From assembly GCA_030271555.1 (NCBI GenBank), contig JARXKQ010000092.1, positions 1 through 5,626 of the forward strand: a stretch of DNA of 5,626 bases, read 5' to 3'. The notes under the pieces are model-generated. The model saw only the letters and a list, made by a program, of their open reading frames with translations, ran no database searches and was not told where the DNA came from. Numbering within the stretch: position 1 is the first letter of the stretch; every line of letters starts with the position of its first letter. This document shows positions 1 through 5,626 of the stretch, piece after piece. The DNA is from Chloroflexota bacterium (GTDB lineage Bacteria; Chloroflexota; Limnocylindria; Limnocylindrales; CSP1-4). The position numbers and the translations under genes are program-made.

Positions 1-531
1 GTCGAGCCCAAGATCCACGTCAACCCCACGGGGCGCTTCGTGATTGGCGGCCCCATGGGTGACGCGGGGCTGACCGGGCGCAAGATCATCGTCGACTCGT
101 ACGGCGGCATGGCCCGCCACGGCGGCGGCTGCTTCAGCGGCAAGGACCCGTCCAAGGTTGACCGCAGTGGCGCGTACGCCGCGCGCTGGGTGGCCAAGAA
201 CGTGGTCGCGGCCGGTCTCGCCGATCGTTTCGAGCTCGAGATCAGCTACGCGATCGGTGTTGCTCAGCCGGTGAGCGTCTCGATCGAGACGTTCGGCACC
301 GGCAAGATCCCTGATGAGCGGATCCTTGGCTTGATTGGCCAACACTTCGATCTTCGCCCGGGCGCGATCATCGAGAACCTGGGCCTGCGCAAGCCCATCT
401 ACAAGCAGACCGCCTCTTACGGCCACTTTGGCCGGCCCGACCTCGAACTGCCGTGGGAGCGGACCGACCTCGCCGAGACCCTTGCCGCAGAGGCGGGACT
501 GCGGATGCCAGAGCCGGTCGCGGCCGGCTAG
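1..531 (+). CDS. metK: S-adenosylmethionine synthetase (methionine adenosyltransferase), C-terminal part; 5' end outside window
   Basis: This enzyme makes S-adenosylmethionine from methionine and ATP in the cytoplasm, releasing phosphate and diphosphate. The reading frame is open from base 1 and gives 176 residues ending at TAG 529-531. It matches the C-terminal half of MetK throughout. Near the start is [20 protein letters not shown], followed by the KIIVDSYGG stretch. The glycine-rich active-site loop [16 protein letters not shown] follows, with the lysines and aspartate that contact ATP phosphates and metal in the family. Further on are YAIG, FDLRP and YGHFGR. The loop has Cys where E. coli MetK has Ala, a variant I associate with Chloroflexota and other phyla. 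An internal GTG at 40 lies in the middle of a conserved motif, so it is not the start. The gene converges on the S41 peptidase gene and their stop codons overlap. No sign of damage; only the left edge truncates it. Confidence 0.97.
   Translation, partial: VEPKIHVNPTGRFVIGGPMGDAGLTGRKIIVDSYGGMARHGGGCFSGKDPSKVDRSGAYAARWVAKNVVAAGLADRFELEISYAIGVAQPVSVSIETFGTGKIPDERILGLIGQHFDLRPGAIIENLGLRKPIYKQTASYGHFGRPDLELPWERTDLAETLAAEAGLRMPEPVAAG
512..529. terminator. GC-rich hairpin at the convergent gene ends, possible weak bidirectional terminator
   Basis: AGCCGGT (512-518) can pair with GCCGGCT (523-529) around a CGCG loop, giving six Watson-Crick pairs plus one G-U pair. It lies inside the last codons of metK and reaches the shared CTAG where both genes stop. 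Neither strand shows a run of T after the stem, so it is not a classical intrinsic terminator. It could slow polymerase from both sides, or it could be chance in GC-rich coding sequence. Confidence 0.3.
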
Positions 532-2603
532 GGAGTCGCGCCCAGGATCTGCTCGGCCGCGCTGAGCACGGGATCGCCGCCGTTCGCCCTCTCCTGGATC
601 GTTGCCACCGTGACCGGCACGCGCAAGGTTGGCGCCACGCCCTTGCCCTCGATGTGCACGTTGCCTTGGGCATCCACCGCGCGGCCAATCGTGAACTGAA
701 CGGCGATGCCCTCGGGCATGATGAATTGCTCGACGCTGCCGCCGGCGCCCTCGGTTGAATACTGGCCCACGATGAACGCGCGATCCTCGAGCGTCATGTT
801 GTACGAGAAGAACTCGCACGCGCTGGCGCAGCCGGGGCCGATCAAAACGGCCACCGTGCCCGCGTATTGCAGGTCGGCCGGCGGCGGGATCATCTCGTCG
901 ATGTCGGTCGGATCGGCATAGAAGGAGTCGCTCGTCGGGTCGTAGCGGGCGACGCTGCCGACCGGCACCTTGTGGTCGAAGAAATAGGCCGCCATCTGGT
1001 CGGCCAGCCAGCCTGAACCGCCACCGTTGTGGCGCATGTCGAGGATGACGCTGCCGATGCCGTTGTCCTTGAGGTACTTGATGGCGCGCTCCCAGAGCTG
1101 GATGGTCAGCACCTGGTTGTCGAAGAAGCTGTTGATCTGGATGTACCCGATCGCCGGGTTGGTGGGCAGCACCGCGAACTCGACCGGCAGAGCGAAATCG
1201 GGCTGACCGTAGAAGGTCGAGGAGTGACTGAACGAGTCGCGCTCCTGGACCACCGCGACGCTCGCCGTTTGCTGCGCCTCGCCGCTGTTGCGCCAGGTGA
1301 CTTCCACGCTGCCCTTGGCCAGCGGGAAACGCAGCGCGTAGCGCAGCTGCTGGAGCTGCTTGTCCTCCTCGGTGGAGAAGGGCGAGGACCAGGGCACGGT
1401 CGCATCAACCTTGGCCTGTGTCGTCTGGCCGTCGAGCGCGAAGATCTCGGCGCCGAATTTCATGCCGGCCGTCTCAGCCGGCCCGCCCGGCGTGACGTAG
1501 TCGACGATGAACTTGCCGTCGTCGGTCTTGGTCATGGAGAAGCCCACGCCGCCGGCGATGGCATTGGCGAAGTCGTTGTTGAGGAGCGATTGATCGAAAC
1601 CCACGTGCGTGTCGGGGATCGACCACAGGAAGTCGCGCAACGCGAGGGCGTAGGCGTGCGGATCGTGGGCTGAGTCAGCCGCGACGAAGGCCGGCCTGAA
1701 CTGCGCTGCCTCAGCGTCCCAATCGATGTGCTTGAGCTCCGTCCACGCGTACTCGTGGCGGAACTTGTCGAGCATCGAGTCGAACGCCGCGGCGTAGGTC
1801 TGGTCCGAGAAATCGTCGAGCGCCGCGGATGCCGGCTCGATCAGGTCGATGTTCGGATTCGCTTCGCGAGAGACCGTGAACGGGGTCTGGTCCATGTCGA
1901 CGACCGACCAGCCCAGGGCAAGCGCCATGAGCGGGTCATCGTCGGTAAAGAGCTTCTTGTCATCGCCGAAGCCGCTCGGGAACTGCTCGGTCGCGTCCGG
2001 CGCATACACGAGGTATTTGCCACCAGTGACCTCGAGGTACGAGTCAGCCGCGTCGCTTACGCGGGTCGAGGCATACGCGCTGGACCAGCCGCCGCCACCT
2101 TGGTCGCGCAGCTCGAGGTAGGGATCGCCCCAGGTGTTGGTCCAGTACGCGACCGCGAAGACCTCCACGCCCTGGTCGGTCTGCCCGTCGTGGTCGACGT
2201 CGTGCAGCGAGCCGTTGGGGTGGGCCGGCAAGGTCAGCGTGTAGTCGAACGGTGACGTGAAGAAGTCCGACGTGATCTGGCCGATGACTTGCGACGCCTC
2301 CGTGATCTCGAAGTTGCGGTCGCGCGTCACGAAGCCGCCCTGATCCTCCAGGATGATTTCCGGCTCGGCGACGCCCTCAGTGAAGAAGACGTTCGAGTAG
2401 TTCACCTGGCCGCTGACGACGCTTGGCTCGTCGCCGGTGATGGGGGCGGTTGGATTGGGCGACGAGCTCGCGCCGGGGGATCCACTTGAGGAGGGGGTTG
2501 GATTGCCGCTCGCCCCCGGCGTGGCCGTGGGATTGGGCGTGGCATTGGTGCACGCGGCGGCCAGAAGCAGCGCGGCAAAGACGGGTGAAATTCGGTTCAG
2601 CAC
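528..2603 (-). CDS. Predicted lipoprotein S41-family peptidase with PDZ-like segment (tricorn-type active site)
   Basis: This is a predicted secreted, lipid-anchored serine peptidase of family S41 (C-terminal processing / tricorn core fold); its substrate is unknown. From GTG 2603 it has 691 residues. They are a signal peptide with lipobox ending AAAC (Cys18), a Ser/Pro/Thr/Gly-rich linker (19-56), an unassigned region (about 57-258) with an Asp-rich DVDHDG loop (135-140), then a helical lead-in (about 265-337). A PDZ-like segment lies near 347-400, and the core carries DMRHNGGG (522-529) and the nucleophile motif GCASACE (Ser594). The position 25 after Ser594, where CtpA/Prc have the catalytic Lys, is Gly. 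His333 in DTHVGF and Glu652 in HIEGKGV fit a tricorn-like Ser/His/Glu site. The GTG start gives a proper signal peptide; in-frame ATGs at 2663 and 2675 would add 20 or more residues before it. No clear ribosome binding site precedes the GTG. The gene is divergent from manC and convergent with metK; no functional link to either is evident. Confidence 0.9.
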   Translation of the reverse strand: MLNRISPVFAALLLAAACTNATPNPTATPGASGNPTPSSSGSPGASSSPNPTAPITGDEPSVVSGQVNYSNVFFTEGVAEPEIILEDQGGFVTRDRNFEITEASQVIGQITSDFFTSPFDYTLTLPAHPNGSLHDVDHDGQTDQGVEVFAVAYWTNTWGDPYLELRDQGGGGWSSAYASTRVSDAADSYLEVTGGKYLVYAPDATEQFPSGFGDDKKLFTDDDPLMALALGWSVVDMDQTPFTVSREANPNIDLIEPASAALDDFSDQTYAAAFDSMLDKFRHEYAWTELKHIDWDAEAAQFRPAFVAADSAHDPHAYALALRDFLWSIPDTHVGFDQSLLNNDFANAIAGGVGFSMTKTDDGKFIVDYVTPGGPAETAGMKFGAEIFALDGQTTQAKVDATVPWSSPFSTEEDKQLQQLRYALRFPLAKGSVEVTWRNSGEAQQTASVAVVQERDSFSHSSTFYGQPDFALPVEFAVLPTNPAIGYIQINSFFDNQVLTIQLWERAIKYLKDNGIGSVILDMRHNGGGSGWLADQMAAYFFDHKVPVGSVARYDPTSDSFYADPTDIDEMIPPPADLQYAGTVAVLIGPGCASACEFFSYNMTLEDRAFIVGQYSTEGAGGSVEQFIMPEGIAVQFTIGRAVDAQGNVHIEGKGVAPTLRVPVTVATIQERANGGDPVLSAAEQILGATP
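2436..2549 (-). repeat. Low-complexity Ser/Pro/Thr/Gly linker coding segment
   Basis: Residues 19-56 of the lipoprotein consist almost only of Ser, Pro, Thr, Gly, Ala and Asn, with NPT recurring three times and SPGAS-like units. At DNA level the word GATTGGGC (+ strand) recurs near 2453-2460 and 2531-2538, with a related GGATTGCCGC near 2501. Such linkers are common after a lipid anchor and act as flexible spacers from the membrane. The imperfect repeats suggest growth by slippage or duplication, so the length may vary between strains. Confidence 0.7.
2550..2603 (-). other. Lipoprotein signal peptide of the S41 peptidase, ending in the lipobox Cys
   Basis: The first 18 codons read [18 protein letters not shown] (GTG read as Met at initiation). 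One Arg precedes a hydrophobic core, and the segment ends in Ala-Ala-Ala-Cys with Leu before it. This is an acceptable lipobox, although Ala at -3 is less usual than Leu or Val. Processing by signal peptidase II at Cys18 would anchor the protein on the outer face of the membrane. This feature is the main reason for choosing the GTG at 2603 as start. Confidence 0.75.
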
Positions 2604-2646
2604 GGCTCGTATGGTGGCACACGGCGGGCGGCGAGGCCCGCGCCCA

Positions 2647-2652
2647 TAGAAT
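2647..2652 (+). promoter_or_regulatory. Likely -10 element of the manC operon, giving a near-leaderless transcript
   Basis: TAGAAT matches the TATAAT consensus at five of six positions and stands out in GC-rich surroundings. It ends 9 nt before the manC ATG, so transcription would begin at or within a few bases of the start codon. No Shine-Dalgarno sequence precedes that ATG, which agrees with leaderless translation. I see no convincing -35 hexamer about 17 bases upstream. Confidence 0.5.
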
Positions 2653-2661
2653 TCACGCCAC

Positions 2662-3768
2662 ATGTACGCAGTCATCCTCGCTGGCGGCGGCGGCACGCGC
2701 CTCTGGCCGCTGAGCGACCCTTCCAACCCAAAGCCGTTCCTGCCGCTGTTCGACGACGGCAGCCTGCTTCAGAAGACGGTGCACCGACTGACCGCGGGTG
2801 GCGAGCTCGCGCTGTCGAGTTCCGATCTGACCGTCGTCACCGACCAGCGCTACGACGACCTCGTCCGCGAGCAATTGCCCTCTGCGGCAGTGCTGTCCGA
2901 GCCCTTTGGCCGTAATACTGCCGCGGCGATTGCGTACGCGGTGCTGGCGGTGGACCGCGATCCTGACGAGGTGATGGTGGTGTTGCCGGCGGACCACCTC
3001 GTGCACGAGGAGGCTCTTTTCCGCGGCGTTCTCGCCCACGCAGAGCAGGAGCTCGCGCGCGGCGCGTTCGGGATTGAATCGCCCATCGTCACCCTGGGCG
3101 CCCAGCCGACCGGACCTTCGATTCACTACGGCTACCTGGTGCCCGACCTCGCGCGGGAGGAGCAGCGCAACCTGCACGCCTATGCGCTGGCTGAATTCGC
3201 CGAGAAACCGGACGCGGACCGGGCGGCTGACCTGCTGCGGAATGGCGGCGTGGCGTGGAACGCGGGCATTTTCATGGCGCGCCGGCGCGCGTTTCGCGCC
3301 GCACTAACGGCCCACGCGCCCGAGCTCATGGCCGTGTTAGGTGCCGCGGTGTCGGGTGGAGGCGATCTAGCCGCGGCATATGAGCGGGTGACGCCCATCT
3401 CGATCGATTACGCGGTGATGGAGCCCGCTGCGGCCGCCGGGCAGGTAGTGATGGCCGCCATGGATGTTGGCTGGTCGGACGTTGGCACGTGGCGTGCGCT
3501 GCTCGACGCCCTTGTTGCACCTGACGCCGCCTATGACGGCTCGGCTCGGGTGGTGCCGGCCGGTGAGTCTGCGAGCCTCCAGGCGGATGATGTGGCAGTG
3601 ATGCGCGACTCAGGCAACCGACTCGTGCTCGAGCGCGGGCCGGTCGAGCTTCAGTCAGCCCAGCCCATTGGCCTTCTGCCTGAAGCGCGGCCCTACTCCG
3701 CGGCGCTGCAGCAACTGCTGACGCGCGTCAACTCAGGCGCGGCGCAACGAGCGGAGGCACGCGCGTGA
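2662..3768 (+). CDS. manC: Mannose-1-phosphate guanylyltransferase (GDP-mannose pyrophosphorylase), single-domain type
   Basis: This cytoplasmic enzyme makes GDP-mannose from mannose-1-phosphate and GTP, supplying mannose, and often fucose or rhamnose derivatives, for polysaccharides and glycoconjugates. The 368-residue protein starts with the nucleotidyltransferase signature AGGGGTRLWPLS (7-18) and PKPF (23-26). Next come the EPFGRNTAAAI stretch (80-90), PADH (109-112), EKP (181-183), WNAGIF (199-204), SIDYAVME (247-254) and WSDVGTW (271-277). This order is diagnostic of the ManC/GMP family. Its length matches the monofunctional form; the phosphomannose isomerase domain of the roughly 480-residue bifunctional ManC is absent. 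The region from about 290 on is poorly conserved and probably includes the usual short C-terminal part. The motif normally near TGYGYI reads SIHYGYL (153-159). ATG 2662 sits directly before the conserved beta strand, so the start is secure. The gene overlaps the next by GTGA, and that neighbour makes its substrate. Confidence 0.93.
   Translation: MYAVILAGGGGTRLWPLSDPSNPKPFLPLFDDGSLLQKTVHRLTAGGELALSSSDLTVVTDQRYDDLVREQLPSAAVLSEPFGRNTAAAIAYAVLAVDRDPDEVMVVLPADHLVHEEALFRGVLAHAEQELARGAFGIESPIVTLGAQPTGPSIHYGYLVPDLAREEQRNLHAYALAEFAEKPDADRAADLLRNGGVAWNAGIFMARRRAFRAALTAHAPELMAVLGAAVSGGGDLAAAYERVTPISIDYAVMEPAAAAGQVVMAAMDVGWSDVGTWRALLDALVAPDAAYDGSARVVPAGESASLQADDVAVMRDSGNRLVLERGPVELQSAQPIGLLPEARPYSAALQQLLTRVNSGAAQRAEARA
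3753..3757 (+). promoter_or_regulatory. Strong ribosome binding site for the phosphohexomutase gene
   Basis: GGAGG lies inside the last codons of manC, 7 nt before the GTG at 3765. It fixes the GTG as start of the next gene. Because the GTG overlaps the manC TGA in GTGA (3765-3768), the two genes are probably translationally coupled. Confidence 0.85.
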
Positions 3769-5243
3769 GCGCCGCACCCGCGCAGCCGCCGATCGTCTTT
3801 GGCACCGACGGCTGGCGCGCCCGGATCGGCGAGGACTACACGTACGAGAACGTCCGTCGCTGTGCCCAGGGCGTGGCCGAGTGGGCCAAGGCGGCGGGCA
3901 CCACCGCGAAGGGAGTGGTCATCGCCTACGACCGCCGTTTCGCGAGCGAGTTCTTCGCCCAAGCCGCGGCCGAGGTGTTGCTCGCCTATGACATCCACGT
4001 CGCCATGTCCCAGACGGCCGTACCCACCCAGATGACGTCGTACGAGGTCGTCGAGCGCGGCGCCGCGTGCGGAATCATGATCACCGCGTCGCACAACCCA
4101 TATCCCGACAACGGCTTCAAGGTGAAGTCACCCAGCGGCGCCGCGGCAAGCCCGGACATGCTGGCGGTCTTCGAGAAGACGATCCGCGACAACGCCGGCG
4201 CACTCCCGCCAACCCGCTCGTACGCCGAGGCGCTCGCCGCCGGCAAGGTGGAGATGTACGACCCGTACCCAGGCTACGTCGAATACACCAAGCGCTCGCT
4301 CGATCTTGATCGGCTCAAGGCAGCCGACATGCGCGTGCTGGTCGAGCCCATGTGGGGCGCTGGGGCAGGCTGGATCAGTCGGATGCTCGCGGGCGGCAAG
4401 ATCCAGATCACGGAGATCCACCAGGAGCGCAACCCGTTCTTTGGCGGCGTCAATCCTGAGCCAATTGCGCCCAATATCAACGAGACCCTGGGCATCCTGG
4501 CGAAGGGTGGCTACGACCTGGGCCTGTTGCTCGACGGGGATGCCGATCGCGCCGGCGCGGCCGACGAGAAGGGCACGTTCATCCATCAGCTCGAGGTGAT
4601 GGGGCTGCTGATGTACTACATGCTCGAACACCGCGGCCTGCGCCAGCCGGTCGTCTCGACGATCAACGAGACCTCGATGGTCGGGCGACTGGGCAAGCTG
4701 TACGACGTGCCCGTGTTAGAGACGCCGGTCGGCTTCAAGTACGTTGGCCCCAAGATGATCGAAACCGGCGCGATGATGGGCGGCGAGGAGTCGGGCGGCT
4801 ACGGCTTTGGCATGCACCTGCCGGAGCGCGACGGCATCTACGCCGATCTGCTGCTGCTCGACCTGTTCATGCGCGAACGCGAGAAAGGCCGCTGGCCTGT
4901 CTCGGCGGCCGTGGCGCACCTGCACGAGATCGCCGGCGCCTCGTTCTACCTGCGCACTGACGTGCACGTGGACAAGGCCGTCTACCCGGCACTGAAGGAC
5001 CGACTGCTGGTCGAGCTGCGCGCTGAGGCGCCGGCTGCGATCGCCGGCCAGAAGGTCGTGCGCACTGATGCGTTGTCGACCGGCGACGGCTTCAAGTTCT
5101 GGACCGAAGACGGCTCGTGGCTGCTCGTCCGGTTCAGCGGCACGGAGCCGCTGGTGCGCGTCTACGCCGAGGCGACGAGCGCTGCGATGCGCGATGAGAT
5201 GCTCGACCAGGGCGCGCGCCTGGTGCGCGGCGATGGGCGCTGA
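3765..5243 (+). CDS. Phosphomannomutase/phosphoglucomutase family protein
   Basis: This alpha-D-phosphohexomutase interconverts hexose-6-phosphate and hexose-1-phosphate through a phosphoserine. In this operon the likely reaction is mannose-6-P to mannose-1-P, the substrate of ManC; glucose phosphates may also be used. The 492-residue protein has all four family motifs. They are the active-site loop TASHNP with phosphoserine Ser109 (107-112), the Mg-binding loop DGDADR (257-262), the sugar-specificity loop GEESGG (340-345), and the phosphate-binding loop RFSGTEP (456-462). It also has FGTDGWRARIGEDYT at the N-terminus (12-26) and GFKYVGPKM (323-331). Length is within the family range. The start is GTG 3765, backed by GGAGG 7 nt upstream and by the 4-bp overlap with manC. 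The sequence resembles the mixed Pgm/Pmm group found in Chloroflexota and cyanobacteria, where motif reading alone does not settle sugar preference, so I give no gene symbol. GlmM is less likely given the GEESGG loop and the neighbours. Confidence 0.93.
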   Translation: MSAAPAQPPIVFGTDGWRARIGEDYTYENVRRCAQGVAEWAKAAGTTAKGVVIAYDRRFASEFFAQAAAEVLLAYDIHVAMSQTAVPTQMTSYEVVERGAACGIMITASHNPYPDNGFKVKSPSGAAASPDMLAVFEKTIRDNAGALPPTRSYAEALAAGKVEMYDPYPGYVEYTKRSLDLDRLKAADMRVLVEPMWGAGAGWISRMLAGGKIQITEIHQERNPFFGGVNPEPIAPNINETLGILAKGGYDLGLLLDGDADRAGAADEKGTFIHQLEVMGLLMYYMLEHRGLRQPVVSTINETSMVGRLGKLYDVPVLETPVGFKYVGPKMIETGAMMGGEESGGYGFGMHLPERDGIYADLLLLDLFMREREKGRWPVSAAVAHLHEIAGASFYLRTDVHVDKAVYPALKDRLLVELRAEAPAAIAGQKVVRTDALSTGDGFKFWTEDGSWLLVRFSGTEPLVRVYAEATSAAMRDEMLDQGARLVRGDGR

Positions 5244-5246
5244 AGG

Positions 5247-5251
5247 GGTGA
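5247..5251 (+). promoter_or_regulatory. Probable ribosome binding site for the PGI/PMI gene
   Basis: AAGGGGTGA starts at 5243 on the last base of the preceding stop codon and closely resembles AAGGAGGTGA, the full complement of the 16S 3' end. Its GGTGA core (5247-5251) lies 8 nt before ATG 5260. The upstream in-frame ATG at 5233 has no such site, which favours 5260. Confidence 0.55.
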
Positions 5252-5259
5252 GCCCGGAG

Positions 5260-5626
5260 ATGGGGCGTGACCTGGACGACGTCGCCGCGATCAAGCGGCG
5301 CGACCCGGGCGCGATGCTCGCCAAGATCGGTCGGTTCGCCGACCAGATGGAAGCGGCGTGGGGCCTGAGCCGCGCGTTGGTCATACCCGAGCAGCATCGG
5401 CAGGCCAGCGCGGTGGCGATCCTGGGGATGGGCGGCTCAGCAGTGTGCGGCGATCTGGTCCGTGCCATCTTTGGCGATCGCCTGACCGTGCCCATCGTGT
5501 CGGTCCGCGACTACGAGCTGCCGGCATGGGTGGGCGGCACGACCCTCGTCGTGGCCGTATCGCACAGCGGCGCGACCGAAGAGACACTCACCGCTCTCGC
5601 GACTGCCCTGGAGCGACGATGTCCGG
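5260..5626 (+). CDS. Bifunctional phosphoglucose/phosphomannose isomerase (SIS domain), N-terminal part; 3' end outside window
   Basis: The family interconverts fructose-6-P with glucose-6-P and mannose-6-P. Here it would supply mannose-6-P to the upstream mutase and ManC. The frame stays open to the window edge, so only the first 122 residues are seen from ATG 5260. They begin MGRDLDDVAAIKRRDPGAML, close to the usual N-terminus of this family in Chloroflexota as I recall it. Then come the SIS-domain sugar-phosphate motif LGMGGSAVCGD and the second phosphate-contacting stretch VAVSHSGATEETL. The archaeal enzyme from Pyrobaculum has the same pair as SGMGGSG and SYSGNTIET. An in-frame ATG at 5233 and GTG at 5248 would extend the protein by 9 or 4 residues. 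The 5233 start would overlap the mutase gene by 11 bp but lacks a ribosome binding site. Another SIS-type isomerase cannot be fully excluded without the C-terminal half, but the operon context supports this call. Confidence 0.85.
   Translation, partial: MGRDLDDVAAIKRRDPGAMLAKIGRFADQMEAAWGLSRALVIPEQHRQASAVAILGMGGSAVCGDLVRAIFGDRLTVPIVSVRDYELPAWVGGTTLVVAVSHSGATEETLTALATALERRCP

Noticed and set aside
1029..1673. A 214-codon open frame on the + strand inside the S41 gene, and a similar 175-codon one at 1728-2255
   Set aside because: Both are antisense to a well-supported peptidase gene, and their translations are rich in Arg, Val, Leu, Asp and Glu without any recognisable motif. Long antisense frames are expected in GC-rich coding DNA.
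2135..2200. DVDHDG loop as proof of a dockerin or EF-hand domain
   Set aside because: Only one loop is present. The residue at position 12 of the loop is Val rather than an acidic side chain, and there is no second repeat, so I report it only as an Asp-rich loop.
2436..2549. Repeated GATTGGGC words as operator or binding-site repeats
   Set aside because: They lie within a coding stretch for a Pro/Thr/Asn linker, are irregularly spaced, and are explained by the repeated NPT codons.
2653..3177. A 174-codon open frame on the - strand over the start of manC
   Set aside because: It is antisense to the nucleotidyltransferase signature region, has His/Arg/Gln-rich low-information sequence, and would block the divergent promoter region. 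It is a shadow of manC codon usage.
3337..3339. Rare TTA leucine codon in manC, and another at 4716-4718 in the mutase gene, as a possible regulatory codon as in Streptomyces
   Set aside because: Single TTA codons in ordinary metabolic genes are weak evidence, and nothing else suggests a Streptomyces-type tRNA control in this organism.
4716..5495. A 259-codon open frame on the - strand spanning the 3' part of the mutase gene and the isomerase start
   Set aside because: It runs antisense across two genes with clear family motifs, and its translation is Arg/Ala/Ser-rich with no domain. It is a composition artefact.

Overview
The window is about 5.6 kb of GC-rich bacterial DNA. It holds five protein genes packed almost without gaps: the 3' end of metK, a complete lipoprotein-type S41 peptidase on the opposite strand, and a three-gene sugar-nucleotide operon whose last gene runs off the right edge. 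I see no RNA gene, mobile element or CRISPR array. The style of the proteins points to a high-GC member of Chloroflexota, possibly an environmental lineage of the Limnocylindria type. This rests on remembered family resemblance, such as the [12 protein letters not shown] variant in MetK, the Chloroflexota-style S41 lipoprotein and a stand-alone ManC with a bifunctional PGI/PMI. It is an inference, not a search result.

Left part (1-531, + strand): the C-terminal 176 residues of S-adenosylmethionine synthetase. It converges on the peptidase gene, and the two TAG stop codons are interlocked in one palindromic CTAG (528-531). A GC-rich hairpin lies on the same spot.

Middle (528-2603, - strand): a predicted lipoprotein with a Ser/Pro/Thr/Gly-rich linker, an uncharacterised N-terminal region, and an S41 peptidase core with a PDZ-like segment. 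Its visible residues fit a tricorn-type Ser/His/Glu active site rather than the Ser-Lys dyad of CtpA/Prc proteases.

Right part (2662-5626, + strand): mannose-1-phosphate guanylyltransferase, a phosphomannomutase/phosphoglucomutase-family enzyme, and a SIS-domain phosphoglucose/phosphomannose isomerase cut by the window edge. Read in reverse gene order, they form the route fructose-6-P to mannose-6-P to mannose-1-P to GDP-mannose. The first two genes overlap by 4 bp (GTGA) with a strong GGAGG ribosome binding site. The third follows within a few bases. The operon probably starts from a -10-like TAGAAT so close to the ATG that the mRNA would be nearly leaderless. The 58-bp gap between the divergent peptidase and manC genes (2604-2661) must hold both promoters.

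Nothing here looks like a wholly new system. The most interesting points are the non-dyad S41 lipoprotein with its unassigned N-terminal region, the interlocked convergent gene ends, the apparent leaderless promoter, and the compact GDP-mannose operon.
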